A DNA stretch of 64,000 bases from Pseudomonas sp. ACN8 (GTDB lineage Bacteria > Pseudomonadota > Gammaproteobacteria > Pseudomonadales > Pseudomonadaceae): the NCBI RefSeq assembly GCF_002303925.1, contig NZ_MRCS01000014.1, positions 62,001-126,000 on the forward strand. Reading direction: 5' to 3'. The position numbers and the translations under genes were made by a program. This document shows positions 1 to 8,550 of this stretch, in pieces. The notes under the pieces were generated by a model. That model saw nothing but the letters and a program-made list of their open reading frames with translations. It did not search any database and was not told the origin of the DNA. Position 1 is the first letter of the stretch, and every line of letters starts with the position of its first letter.

Positions 1-312
<312 letters not shown>

Positions 313-379
313 TCAGCTCTTCCCAAAACCGCTGCAAGGGCTTTACATTGGCACTTGTAGCGCGTTGAAGGGCTTGGTC

Positions 380-416
380 AAAAAATCAGCGCTTCCCTAA
401 ACGCTGGTGATTTTTT
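380..416 (+). terminator. Symmetrical intrinsic terminator after gmk
   Basis: AAAAAATCA (380-388) and TGATTTTTT (408-416) form a 9-bp stem with an inner GCG/CGC pair. The stem is flanked by A and T runs, so it can work in both directions. It lies between gmk and rpoZ. Confidence 0.7.
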
Positions 417-479
417 AAACTGTCGAGTCCGCTCGCCCATCCGGGCAGCGCGCATATTGCATTTGCTACGAGGAAGACC

Positions 480-743
480 ATGGCCCGCGTAACCGTTGAA
501 GACTGCCTAGAACACGTGGATAACCGCTTTGAGCTGGTCATGCTCTCTACCAAGCGTGCCCGTCAACTGGCCACCGGCGGCAAAGAGCCGAAAGTAGCAT
601 GGGAAAACGACAAGCCTACCGTCGTCGCCCTGCGCGAAATCGCTGAAGGCCTGATCGACTACGCAGCTATCGCCGAAGCCGAAATCGTTGAAGATGAACC
701 GCTTTTTGCTGCATTCGAGGACGAGTCCAACGAGGCCGTCTAA
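480..743 (+). CDS. rpoZ: RNA polymerase omega subunit
   Basis: An 87-residue protein matching the omega subunit, which helps beta-prime fold and assemble and takes part in the ppGpp response of RNA polymerase. The start [20 protein letters not shown] and the internal ARQLATGG segment are hallmark residues, and the length is normal. A GAGGA ribosome-binding site lies just upstream of the ATG. It sits between gmk and spoT, the standard order, placing an RNA polymerase subunit that contributes to a ppGpp site beside the gene for a ppGpp enzyme. Confidence 0.97.
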   Translation: MARVTVEDCLEHVDNRFELVMLSTKRARQLATGGKEPKVAWENDKPTVVALREIAEGLIDYAAIAEAEIVEDEPLFAAFEDESNEAV

Positions 744-800
744 GCCTATGCCTGGTCGACGTAGCACGGCGCGGGATAAAAGCTTACGGCAGGAGACATC

Positions 801-2906
801 ATGCCGAGCATAGACGCCCTCGCCGATCGCTTATCGACCTACCTCGGCAAAGACCAGGTCAACCTGGTCCGCCGAGCGTATTTCTACGCCGAACAAGCCC
901 ACGACGGCCAACGCCGCCGTAGCGGTGAGGCGTACGTCACGCATCCTCTTGCCGTGGCCAATATTCTTGCCGACATGCACATGGACCATCAGAGCCTGAT
1001 GGCCGCCATGCTGCATGACGTGATCGAAGACACCGGTATCGCCAAGGAAGCGCTGCAAGCGCAGTTCGGCGAAACCGTGGCCGAACTGGTCGATGGGGTC
1101 AGCAAACTGACCCAGATGAACTTCGAGACCAAAGCTGAAGCCCAGGCCGAAAACTTCCAGAAAATGGCCATGGCCATGGCGCGCGATATTCGCGTGATCC
1201 TGGTCAAGCTGGCCGACCGCCTGCACAACATGCGCACGCTGGAAGTGCTATCCGGCGAAAAACGCCGGCGCATCGCCAAGGAAACCCTGGAAATCTATGC
1301 GCCCATCGCCAACCGGCTGGGCATGCACGCCATCCGCATAGAGTTCGAAGACCTCGGCTTCAAGGCCATGCACCCGATGCGTTCCGCGCGGATCTACCAG
1401 GCGGTCAAGCGCGCCCGGGGCAATCGCAAGGAAATCGTCAACAAGATCGAAGAATCCTTAAGCCACTGCCTGGCCATCGATGGCATCCAGGGCGAGGTCA
1501 GCGGCCGCCAGAAACACCTCTACGGCATCTACAAGAAAATGCGCGGCAAGCGTCGGGCCTTCAACGAGATCATGGACGTCTACGCGTTCCGGATCATCGT
1601 CGACAAGGTCGATACCTGCTACCGCGTGCTGGGTGCTGTACATAACTTGTATAAACCGCTGCCGGGGCGCTTCAAGGATTACATCGCGATCCCCAAGGCC
1701 AACGGCTATCAGTCGCTGCACACCACGCTGTTCGGCATGCACGGTGTTCCGATCGAGATCCAGATCCGCACCCGTGAAATGGAAGAGATGGCCAACAACG
1801 GCATCGCCGCCCATTGGCTGTACAAATCCAGCGGCGATGAGCAGCCCAAAGGCACCCATGCCCGCGCCCGCCAGTGGGTCAAGGGCGTGCTGGAAATGCA
1901 GCAACGTGCTGGCAACTCGCTGGAATTCATCGAAAGCGTGAAGATCGACCTGTTCCCGGACGAGGTCTACGTGTTCACGCCCAAAGGCCGGATCATGGAG
2001 CTGCCCAAGGGTTCCACGGCGGTCGACTTCGCTTACGCGGTACACACCGACGTGGGCAACAGCTGCATCGCCTGCCGGATCAATCGTCGTCTCGCGCCGC
2101 TGTCCGAACCGCTGCAAAGCGGCTCCACGGTCGAGATCGTCAGCGCCCCCGGCGCGCGGCCGAACCCGGCCTGGCTCAACTTCGTGGTCACCGGCAAGGC
2201 GCGCACGCACATTCGCCATGCGCTGAAACTGCAACGCCGCTCCGAATCCATCAGCCTCGGCGAGCGCTTGCTGAACAAGGTCCTCAACGGCTTTGACAGC
2301 TCGCTGGAGAAAATTCCGGCCGAACGCGTCAAGGCCATGCTCGTCGAGTACCGTCTCGAACTGATCGAGGATTTGCTCGAAGACATCGGCCTGGGCAATC
2401 GCATGGCCTATGTAGTGGCCCGTCGACTGCTGGGCGAAGGCGAACAGCTGCCAAGCGCGGAAGGCCCGCTGGCGATTCGCGGCACCGAAGGTCTGGTGCT
2501 CAGCTACGCCAAGTGTTGCACGCCGATCCCGGGCGACCCGATTGTCGGCCACCTGTCCGCCGGCAAAGGCATGGTCGTGCACCTGGACAACTGCCGCAAT
2601 ATCAGCGAAATCCGCCACAACCCGGAAAAATGCATCCAGCTCTCGTGGGCCAAGGATGTCACCGGCGAATTCAACGTCGAGCTGCGCGTCGAGCTGGAAC
2701 ACCAGCGCGGCCTGATCGCCCTGCTGGCCAGCAGCGTCAACGCCGCCGACGGCAACATCGAGAAAATCAGCATGGACGAACGCGACGGTCGCATCAGCGT
2801 GGTCCAGTTGGTGGTCAGCGTGCACGACCGCGTGCACCTGGCCCGCGTGATCAAGAAACTGCGCGCCTTGACCGGGGTGATTCGCATCACCCGCATGCGC
2901 GCCTAA
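801..2906 (+). CDS. spoT: Bifunctional (p)ppGpp synthetase/hydrolase SpoT
   Basis: A 701-residue RelA/SpoT homologue that makes and degrades the alarmone (p)ppGpp. Domains in order: an HD hydrolase domain with H48 and the H72-D73 metal ligands in LHDVIEDT; the synthetase domain with GRFKDYIAIPKANGYQSLH near residue 290; a TGS domain from about residue 388 (VYVFTPKGRIMELPKGSTAVDF); and a C-terminal ACT domain over roughly the last 75 residues. Both catalytic halves look intact, so this is SpoT and not the hydrolase-dead RelA. An AGGAG site precedes the ATG. ridA follows 24 bases downstream and is probably cotranscribed. Confidence 0.97.
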   Translation: MPSIDALADRLSTYLGKDQVNLVRRAYFYAEQAHDGQRRRSGEAYVTHPLAVANILADMHMDHQSLMAAMLHDVIEDTGIAKEALQAQFGETVAELVDGVSKLTQMNFETKAEAQAENFQKMAMAMARDIRVILVKLADRLHNMRTLEVLSGEKRRRIAKETLEIYAPIANRLGMHAIRIEFEDLGFKAMHPMRSARIYQAVKRARGNRKEIVNKIEESLSHCLAIDGIQGEVSGRQKHLYGIYKKMRGKRRAFNEIMDVYAFRIIVDKVDTCYRVLGAVHNLYKPLPGRFKDYIAIPKANGYQSLHTTLFGMHGVPIEIQIRTREMEEMANNGIAAHWLYKSSGDEQPKGTHARARQWVKGVLEMQQRAGNSLEFIESVKIDLFPDEVYVFTPKGRIMELPKGSTAVDFAYAVHTDVGNSCIACRINRRLAPLSEPLQSGSTVEIVSAPGARPNPAWLNFVVTGKARTHIRHALKLQRRSESISLGERLLNKVLNGFDSSLEKIPAERVKAMLVEYRLELIEDLLEDIGLGNRMAYVVARRLLGEGEQLPSAEGPLAIRGTEGLVLSYAKCCTPIPGDPIVGHLSAGKGMVVHLDNCRNISEIRHNPEKCIQLSWAKDVTGEFNVELRVELEHQRGLIALLASSVNAADGNIEKISMDERDGRISVVQLVVSVHDRVHLARVIKKLRALTGVIRITRMRA

Positions 2907-2930
2907 GCCCCTAATTACAAGGAGTCCTAC

Positions 2931-3311
2931 ATGACCAAGACTGTTATCACCAGCGACAAGGCCCCGGCCGCCATCGGTACTTACTCCCAGGCGATCAAGG
3001 CTGGCAACACCGTTTACATGTCGGGTCAGATTCCCCTGGACCCAAAAACCATGGAACTGGTCGAAGGCTTCGAAGCCCAGACCGTCCAGGTGTTCGAGAA
3101 CCTCAAGGCCGTGGCTGAAGCCGCCGGCGGTTCGTTCAAGGACATCGTCAAGCTGAACATCTTCCTCACCGACCTGAGCCACTTCGCCAAGGTCAACGAG
3201 ATCATGGGCAAGTACTTCGACCAGCCTTACCCTGCCCGCGCCGCCATCGGCGTAGCAGCCCTGCCAAAGGGTTCGCAGGTTGAAATGGATGCCATCCTGG
3301 TCATCGAGTAA
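2931..3311 (+). CDS. ridA: RidA family enamine/imine deaminase
   Basis: A 126-residue member of the YjgF/YER057c/UK114 family, which hydrolyses reactive enamine and imine intermediates (2-aminoacrylate, 2-aminocrotonate) released by PLP enzymes such as threonine dehydratase. The start [20 protein letters not shown], the [11 protein letters not shown] segment and the YPARAA segment, whose arginine binds the substrate carboxylate, are all present. An AGGAG site lies 8 bases before the ATG. A GC-rich stem-loop (3318-3340) without a T run follows the stop codon. Confidence 0.95.
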   Translation: MTKTVITSDKAPAAIGTYSQAIKAGNTVYMSGQIPLDPKTMELVEGFEAQTVQVFENLKAVAEAAGGSFKDIVKLNIFLTDLSHFAKVNEIMGKYFDQPYPARAAIGVAALPKGSQVEMDAILVIE

Positions 3312-3317
3312 TGCGTA

Positions 3318-3340
3318 CGGCGCAGCCTCGAGCTGCGCCG
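3318..3340 (+). terminator. Stem-loop after ridA
   Basis: CGGCGCAGC and GCTGCGCCG pair perfectly around a 5-base loop 6 bases after the ridA stop codon. No T run follows, so it may stabilise the 3' end and not terminate strongly. Confidence 0.45.
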
Positions 3341-3379
3341 ACTGCTCTGCTGTAAAGAATGCCTGAAAGGATTCCACCC

Positions 3380-4120
3380 ATGCGCAACGCGCTTGCTCTC
3401 TCGCTGCTCGCCCTGTTTCTGGGCGGATGTGCCAGCAACCCTGCCGACCGCGACATCAGCGGCACCTGGATCAACCAGGTAGCGATCGATGCTGCCGCCA
3501 AAGGCGTCCCCTTGCGTGAAGCGCTCCAGGCCTATGGCCCGAACCTGGAATGGGACATCAACACCAAAGCCGGTCAGGCCCGCTACACCAACGGTTTTGA
3601 AAATGTCGACGGCAAGCTGCTGGGTGAACAGTCCGGTGCCTGGAGAGTCGACTTTTATGGCAGCTCGGCCAGCGAGCTGAAGCGTGACGGCAAGCAACTG
3701 AGCCAGTCCGCCAGCGACAATGAGCCTGAGCAAGTCTTCGACCGCGTACAGATCCAGGTACCGGATGGCGCACCGATGGGCGCCAGCTTCGAACGTGCGC
3801 TGTATTCCGCCTACATGGGCGGCGGCTGGACAATCGTAAACGGCCCGGGCGAAGGCAACACAGTTCAATTCCAGCCCGACGGCCAGGTGACCGGCCTGCC
3901 AGGCAGCGATCGCTATGCGTTGTGCCTGGCCGGTGATTGCGCCTCCATGAGTGGCGGCAATGACAACATGTGGCTGCAGCTCAATGGCCAGGGCAACGCC
4001 TGGATCTTTGCGCGCAAGGGCAAGGAGCTGGAGATTTTCCAGACCGTGAACACGGCACAGGCGGACGAGATGCCCTCGTTCACCCCGGGTGAGCGCAAGT
4101 GGTTGCTCGAGAAGCAGTAA
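3380..4120 (+). CDS. Putative outer-membrane or periplasmic lipoprotein
   Basis: A 246-residue protein beginning MRNALALSLLALFLGGC, a lipoprotein signal peptide with lipobox LGGC, so it should be lipid-anchored at Cys17. ATG 3380 is preferred over an in-frame ATG at 3359 because it has a GAAAGGA site and puts the signal peptide at the N-terminus. The mature part (SGTWINQVAIDAA, WDINTKAGQARYTNGFENVDGK) is rich in beta strands and may be a lipocalin-like barrel, but I do not recognise the family. Its function is unknown. A REP pair follows the stop codon. Confidence 0.8.
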   Translation: MRNALALSLLALFLGGCASNPADRDISGTWINQVAIDAAAKGVPLREALQAYGPNLEWDINTKAGQARYTNGFENVDGKLLGEQSGAWRVDFYGSSASELKRDGKQLSQSASDNEPEQVFDRVQIQVPDGAPMGASFERALYSAYMGGGWTIVNGPGEGNTVQFQPDGQVTGLPGSDRYALCLAGDCASMSGGNDNMWLQLNGQGNAWIFARKGKELEIFQTVNTAQADEMPSFTPGERKWLLEKQ

Positions 4121-4134
4121 GCAACGCATTACCC

Positions 4135-4226
4135 CTGTAGGAGCGAGCCTGCTCGCGATGGCGCAATGACAGTCAACTATGATGTTGAATGTTACGACCT
4201 CATCGCGAGCAGGCTCGCTCCTACAG
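4135..4226 (+). repeat. REP inverted pair 1
   Basis: Two REP copies (4135-4160 and 4201-4226) are perfect reverse complements over 26 bases. The pair lies between converging genes (lipoprotein and epimerase). Confidence 0.9.
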
Positions 4227-4247
4227 TTGCTTTTGGGTGACTGTGAG

Positions 4248-5105
4248 TCAGCAGCGCCCTTCAATGATCGCCGCATACCCCTCGCGAAAACTCGGGTATT
4301 TCGGCGTCCAGCCCAATGCCTTGGCCCGCGCATTACTGCACCGCTTGCTGCCAGTGCGACGCACGCTGTCGTCATCGGCCCATTCAGTCACACCCAGATA
4401 CTCACGCAACCAGCCCACCACATCGGCCAGCGCTGCCGGTGCGTCATCGACACCGATGTAGACATCATCCAGCGCCACGCCACGCCGATCCGCCTCAAGC
4501 AGGCACGCCATCAACCCGGCTGCGTCATCGGCATGAATCCGATTGGCATACAACGGCGGATCGGTTGCCACGCGATACCCCCGACGAACCTGAGTCAGCA
4601 ACCACTCACGGCCCGGACCATAAATGCCGGTCAGACGCACGATGCTCGCCGGAATGCCGCTTTTGAGGGCGAGTTGCTCGGCTTCGAGCATCACACGTCC
4701 GGAATAGCCCGCCGCCACGGCGGGTGAAGACTCGTCGACCCATTCGCCATTCTGCTGACCGTAAACACTGCTGCTGGAAACGAACAACAGGCGATTAGGC
4801 ACCTGCCCGTAGTCGTTCAGCCACTCCAGCACATGCTCCAGCCCCTGGACATACGCAGCGCGGTAACCGGCTTCGTCGTGATCGCTGGCCGCGGCGCAAT
4901 ACACCAGGTAGTCCACGGCGCCGATTGGCCAGGTAGCCGGGCAGTCTTTGTTGAACAGATCACCGGCTACGCCGATGACGCCCTTGGGCAGGCGTGAAAC
5001 GTCGCGTCGCAGGCCATGGACTTCCCAACCCACCGCCAGCAATTGCGTCGCCAGGCGGCTGCCGACATCACCGCAGCCGGCGATCAAAACAGTAGGCGCA
5101 GACAT
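4248..5105 (-). CDS. NAD-dependent epimerase/dehydratase-like (YeeZ-type) protein
   Basis: A 285-residue extended short-chain dehydrogenase fold. The N-terminus TVLIAGCGDVGSRLATQLL is a GxGxxG dinucleotide-binding loop, and SSSSVYGQ in the middle resembles the SSxxVYG strand of sugar-nucleotide epimerases. The usual YxxxK catalytic lysine is not obvious, which is typical of the YeeZ-like branch, whose members are often annotated as NAD(P)-dependent oxidoreductases of unknown substrate. It is transcribed away from exbB. Its substrate cannot be told from sequence. Confidence 0.8.
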   Translation of the reverse strand: MSAPTVLIAGCGDVGSRLATQLLAVGWEVHGLRRDVSRLPKGVIGVAGDLFNKDCPATWPIGAVDYLVYCAAASDHDEAGYRAAYVQGLEHVLEWLNDYGQVPNRLLFVSSSSVYGQQNGEWVDESSPAVAAGYSGRVMLEAEQLALKSGIPASIVRLTGIYGPGREWLLTQVRRGYRVATDPPLYANRIHADDAAGLMACLLEADRRGVALDDVYIGVDDAPAALADVVGWLREYLGVTEWADDDSVRRTGSKRCSNARAKALGWTPKYPSFREGYAAIIEGRC

Positions 5106-5184
5106 CAGATAACTCCCATCGGAAAGCCACAGACTAGCGCCGGCAATAGACAGGCGGCTAGCAATGCAGGAAAAAAAGAGACGC

Positions 5185-5222
5185 TATTACTTTTGTTAAC
5201 AAGAATTAATTGCAATAATACG
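5185..5222 (+). promoter_or_regulatory. AT-rich control region before exbB, possible Fur site
   Basis: The stretch around AAGAATTAATTGCAATAAT is markedly AT-rich in a GC-rich context and sits 70-110 bases before exbB, whose homologues are often iron-regulated. Its match to the Fur consensus is only partial, so this is a weak call. Confidence 0.3.
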
Positions 5223-5293
5223 GACCACTTTTGTTCTCGGCCTTTCGAGGCCTGGAAGAACATCACCCGTTTATTCTCTCAGGTCCGGCCAGC

Positions 5294-6250
5294 ATGACAC
5301 GCAATCAATTCTCCGCTCCGCCAACCAAACGACCTCGCGCCTGGAGCGCGGTGGCCGCCCTGTTCCTCAGCCTGATGCTCGCGCCAGTCGCCGCTTTCGC
5401 CGATGCCCAGGTGCCAGCCACACCAGCCGCCACCGCGCCGGCTCCAGCAGATCACGTCGCACCGGCCGTTACTCCGGCCCAGGCAGCACCGGTAGAAACA
5501 TTGGGTGAAGACGTCCCTGAAGTCCTCGAAGCCGACAACACCCTGGGCATGGCCCACGACCTGTCGCCGTGGGGCATGTACAAGAATGCCGACATCATTG
5601 TGAAAATCGTGATGATCGGCCTGGCCATCGCCTCGATCATCACCTGGACCATCTGGATCGCCAAGGGTCTTGAGCTGATGGGCGCCAAGCGTCGTCTGCG
5701 CGGTGAAATTGCCCAGCTGAAAAAGTCCGCCTCCCTCAAGGAAGCCAGCGCCACCGCGGCAAAGGAAGGTACTCTCGCCAACCTGCTGGTGCATGATGCT
5801 CTCGAAGAGATGCGCCTGTCGGTCAACAGCCGTGAGAAAGAAGGCATCAAGGAACGCGTCAGCTTCCGTCTTGAGCGCCTGGTCGCCGCCTGCGGTCGCA
5901 ACATGAGCAGCGGTACCGGCGTGCTGGCCACCATCGGCTCCACCGCGCCGTTCGTCGGCCTGTTTGGTACCGTGTGGGGCATCATGAACAGCTTCATCGG
6001 CATCGCCAAGACCCAGACCACCAACCTCGCCGTCGTCGCTCCCGGCATCGCCGAAGCCCTGCTGGCTACCGCGCTGGGCCTGGTTGCAGCGATCCCTGCA
6101 GTCGTGATCTACAACGTCTTTGCCCGCTCCATCGCCGGTTACAAGGCTCAGGTGTCCGATGCGTCGGCACAGGTCCTGCTGCTGGTCAGCCGCGACCTCG
6201 ACCACCAGCCTGAGCGCAGCTCGCAACCGCACATGGTGAAAGTGGGGTAA
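5294..6250 (+). CDS. exbB: TonB-system energiser ExbB
   Basis: A 318-residue MotA/TolQ/ExbB proton-channel protein that, with ExbD, uses proton-motive force to drive TonB. ATG 5294 is chosen over an in-frame ATG at 5231 because it begins with a signal-peptide-like segment (residues about 15-38). A long Ala/Pro-rich periplasmic stretch typical of Pseudomonas ExbB follows, then membrane segments near IVKIVMIGLAIASIITWTIW, a cytoplasmic loop, and two C-terminal helices including GLFGTVWGIMNSF and AEALLATALGLVAAIPAVV. It is followed by exbD (6-base gap) and tonB as one operon. Confidence 0.95.
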   Translation: MTRNQFSAPPTKRPRAWSAVAALFLSLMLAPVAAFADAQVPATPAATAPAPADHVAPAVTPAQAAPVETLGEDVPEVLEADNTLGMAHDLSPWGMYKNADIIVKIVMIGLAIASIITWTIWIAKGLELMGAKRRLRGEIAQLKKSASLKEASATAAKEGTLANLLVHDALEEMRLSVNSREKEGIKERVSFRLERLVAACGRNMSSGTGVLATIGSTAPFVGLFGTVWGIMNSFIGIAKTQTTNLAVVAPGIAEALLATALGLVAAIPAVVIYNVFARSIAGYKAQVSDASAQVLLLVSRDLDHQPERSSQPHMVKVG

Positions 6251-6256
6251 TCGGCC

Positions 6257-6685
6257 ATGGGCCTGCATTTGAAAGAAGGGGCAGACGACGATCTGTCCGA
6301 AAACCACGAAATCAACGTTACGCCGTTCATCGACGTGATGTTGGTGCTGTTGATCATCTTCATGGTGGCAGCCCCGCTGGCCACCGTGGACATCAAGGTC
6401 GACCTTCCCGCCTCCACCGCCAAGCCGGCGCCGCGACCAGAGAAACCGGTGTTCCTCAGCGTCAAGGCTGACCAGCGCCTGTTTCTCGGTGAAGACGAGG
6501 TGAAGGCCGAAGCACTCGGCGCCACCCTCGACGCCAGGACCCAGGGCAAGAAAGACACGACAATCTTCTTCCAGGCCGACAAAGGCGTGGATTACGGCGA
6601 CCTGATGAGCGTGATGGACAACCTGCGTTCTGCCGGTTACCTGAAGGTAGGTCTGGTCGGACTCGAGACGGCAGCCAAGAAATGA
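6257..6685 (+). CDS. exbD: TonB-system protein ExbD
   Basis: A 142-residue ExbD/TolR protein. It has a short cytoplasmic N-terminus (NHEINVTPFIDVMLVLLIIF) that runs into the single membrane helix. The Asp in TPFIDVMLVLL is the conserved proton-carrying residue. The rest is the periplasmic domain. Its stop codon overlaps the tonB start (ATGA at 6682-6685), indicating translational coupling. It forms the inner-membrane motor with ExbB. Confidence 0.95.
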   Translation: MGLHLKEGADDDLSENHEINVTPFIDVMLVLLIIFMVAAPLATVDIKVDLPASTAKPAPRPEKPVFLSVKADQRLFLGEDEVKAEALGATLDARTQGKKDTTIFFQADKGVDYGDLMSVMDNLRSAGYLKVGLVGLETAAKK

Positions 6686-7431
6686 TCACGACGCGCCATA
6701 AGCTGACGCGTTACAGCGGTAGCCTGGCCGTGGTGCTGGGCGTTCACGCGCTGGCCATCGCGCTGGCGCTGAACTGGTCCACCCGTCCGCCCATCGAATT
6801 GCCTCCCCAGGCAATGCTGGTCGAACTGGCTCCGATTCCAGCCCCGCCACCGCCTGCTCCGCCGAAGGTCGTCACTCCGCCGCAGCCACCGGCTCCGGTT
6901 GAAGAACTGCCGATACCCAAGCTCGCTGAAGCGCCGAAAGCTGAAATTGCCGTGCCCAAGCCCGTCAAGCCAAAGCCCAAGCCGCAGCCGCCCAAGCCGG
7001 TAGAGAAGAAACCCGAGCCGCCGAAGGAAAAACCGGCCGAAGAAAAGCCGGCCGAAACCCAGCAGACCCAGACACCGACGGAGAAATCCGCCCAGCCTGC
7101 GCCGGGCCCATCGCCGGCTCAAATGGCGGCCAAGGCCAGCTGGCAAGGCACGCTGTTGGCACACCTGCAGAAGTACAAGAAGTACCCCGCAAGTGCCCAG
7201 GCGCGGGGCAAGGAAGGCATGAACCGTCTGCGTTTCGTCGTGGATGCCGAAGGCAATGTGTTGTCGTTTGAGCTGGTAGGCGCCTCGGGCACTGCCGATC
7301 TGGACCGGGCCACCCTGGAAATGATCCGCCGCGCCCAACCGCTGCCCAAACCACCGGCCGATATGCTGACCAATGGCTCCATCGAAATCGTTGCACCGTT
7401 TGTGTATTCACTGGAAAAACGCCGCCGTTGA
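6682..7431 (+). CDS. tonB: Energy transducer TonB
   Basis: A 249-residue TonB. It has an N-terminal membrane anchor (about residues 12-32), a long Pro/Lys/Glu-rich periplasm-spanning linker (about 45-140; PKPVKPKPKPQPPKP and similar), and a C-terminal TonB domain with LLAHLQKYKKYPASAQARG and the GASGTADLD segment. It transmits proton-motive force to outer-membrane siderophore and cobalamin receptors. It is the last gene of exbB-exbD-tonB and is followed by a REP pair. Confidence 0.93.
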   Translation: MITTRHKLTRYSGSLAVVLGVHALAIALALNWSTRPPIELPPQAMLVELAPIPAPPPPAPPKVVTPPQPPAPVEELPIPKLAEAPKAEIAVPKPVKPKPKPQPPKPVEKKPEPPKEKPAEEKPAETQQTQTPTEKSAQPAPGPSPAQMAAKASWQGTLLAHLQKYKKYPASAQARGKEGMNRLRFVVDAEGNVLSFELVGASGTADLDRATLEMIRRAQPLPKPPADMLTNGSIEIVAPFVYSLEKRRR

Positions 7432-7445
7432 AAACCGCTGAACCA

Positions 7446-7545
7446 CTGTAGGAGCGAGCTTGCTCGCGAATGAGGCGAACGATAACGCTTGAAGCCTGAC
7501 ACCCCGGGGCGATCTCAGGTTTTTCGCGAGCAAGCTCGCTCCTAC
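7446..7545 (+). repeat. REP inverted pair 2
   Basis: REP copies at 7446-7470 and 7523-7545 are in inverted orientation, with a 52-base spacer, between tonB and oxyR. Confidence 0.88.
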
Positions 7546-7611
7546 GTCTGATAACGTGCGTCTATCGATTGCAGCCGGTATGCTTGGCCCGCAACTACAT
7601 GGACGCTTGCT

Positions 7612-8541
7612 ATGACCCTCACAGAATTACGCTACATCGTCACCCTCGCCCAAGAGCAGCACTTCGGCCACGCGGCCGAGCGTTGCCACGTCAGCCAGCC
7701 GACCCTGTCGGTGGGCGTGAAAAAGCTTGAAGACGAACTCGGTGTGCTGATTTTCGAGCGCAGCAAAAGCGCCGTGCGCCTGACCCCGGTCGGCGAAGGC
7801 ATCGTCGCCCAGGCGCAGAAAGTGCTGGAACAAGCCCAGGGCATCCGCGAATTGGCCCAGGCTGGCAAGAACCAACTGACCGCCCCGCTGAAAGTCGGCG
7901 CGATTTACACCGTCGGCCCGTACCTGTTTCCACACCTGATTCCACAACTGCACCGGGTCGCCCCGCAGATGCCGTTGTACATCGAAGAAAACTTCACCCA
8001 CGTGCTGCGCGACAAACTGCGCAACGGCGAGCTCGACGCGATCATCATCGCCCTGCCGTTCAATGAAGCCGACGTGCTGACCCTGCAACTCTACGACGAG
8101 CCGTTCTACGTATTGATGCCGGCGCAGCACCCGTGGACGCAAAAAGAATCCATCGACGCCAGCCTGCTCAACGACAAGAGCCTGCTGCTGCTCGGCGAAG
8201 GTCACTGCTTCCGCGATCAGGTACTGGAAGCCTGCCCGACCCTGACCAAAGGCAACGACGGCGCCAAGCACACCACGGTGGAATCCAGCTCCCTGGAAAC
8301 CATTCGCCACATGGTCGCCTCGGGCCTCGGGATTTCGATCCTGCCGTTGTCGGCGGTCGACAGCCATCACTACGCCCCCGGCGTGATTGAAGTGCGTCCG
8401 TTGTCGGCACCCGTACCGTTCCGCACCGTGGCCATTGCCTGGCGCGCCAGCTTCCCGCGCCCGAAAGCGATTGAAATCCTCGCTGACTCCATTCGCCTGT
8501 GCTCGGTGGCCAAGCCAGCGGCGCAAGTCGCTGCGGGCTAA
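7612..8541 (+). CDS. oxyR: Hydrogen-peroxide-sensing regulator OxyR
   Basis: A 309-residue LysR-family regulator. The N-terminal winged helix (MTLTELRYIVTLAQEQHFG) is OxyR-like. The two redox cysteines fall exactly at C199 (GEGHCFRDQ) and C208 (LEACPT), the same numbers as in E. coli OxyR, which supports peroxide sensing through a C199-C208 disulfide. It activates catalase, alkyl hydroperoxide reductase and similar genes. It lies 9 bases from recG, and an oxyR-recG unit is usual in Pseudomonas. Confidence 0.96.
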   Translation: MTLTELRYIVTLAQEQHFGHAAERCHVSQPTLSVGVKKLEDELGVLIFERSKSAVRLTPVGEGIVAQAQKVLEQAQGIRELAQAGKNQLTAPLKVGAIYTVGPYLFPHLIPQLHRVAPQMPLYIEENFTHVLRDKLRNGELDAIIIALPFNEADVLTLQLYDEPFYVLMPAQHPWTQKESIDASLLNDKSLLLLGEGHCFRDQVLEACPTLTKGNDGAKHTTVESSSLETIRHMVASGLGISILPLSAVDSHHYAPGVIEVRPLSAPVPFRTVAIAWRASFPRPKAIEILADSIRLCSVAKPAAQVAAG

Positions 8542-8550
8542 GTAACGGTC

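Noticed and set aside
1458..3377. Long open frame on the minus strand across spoT and ridA
   Set aside because: Composition is not protein-like and it overlaps two clear genes; it is an opposite-strand shadow of GC-rich coding DNA.
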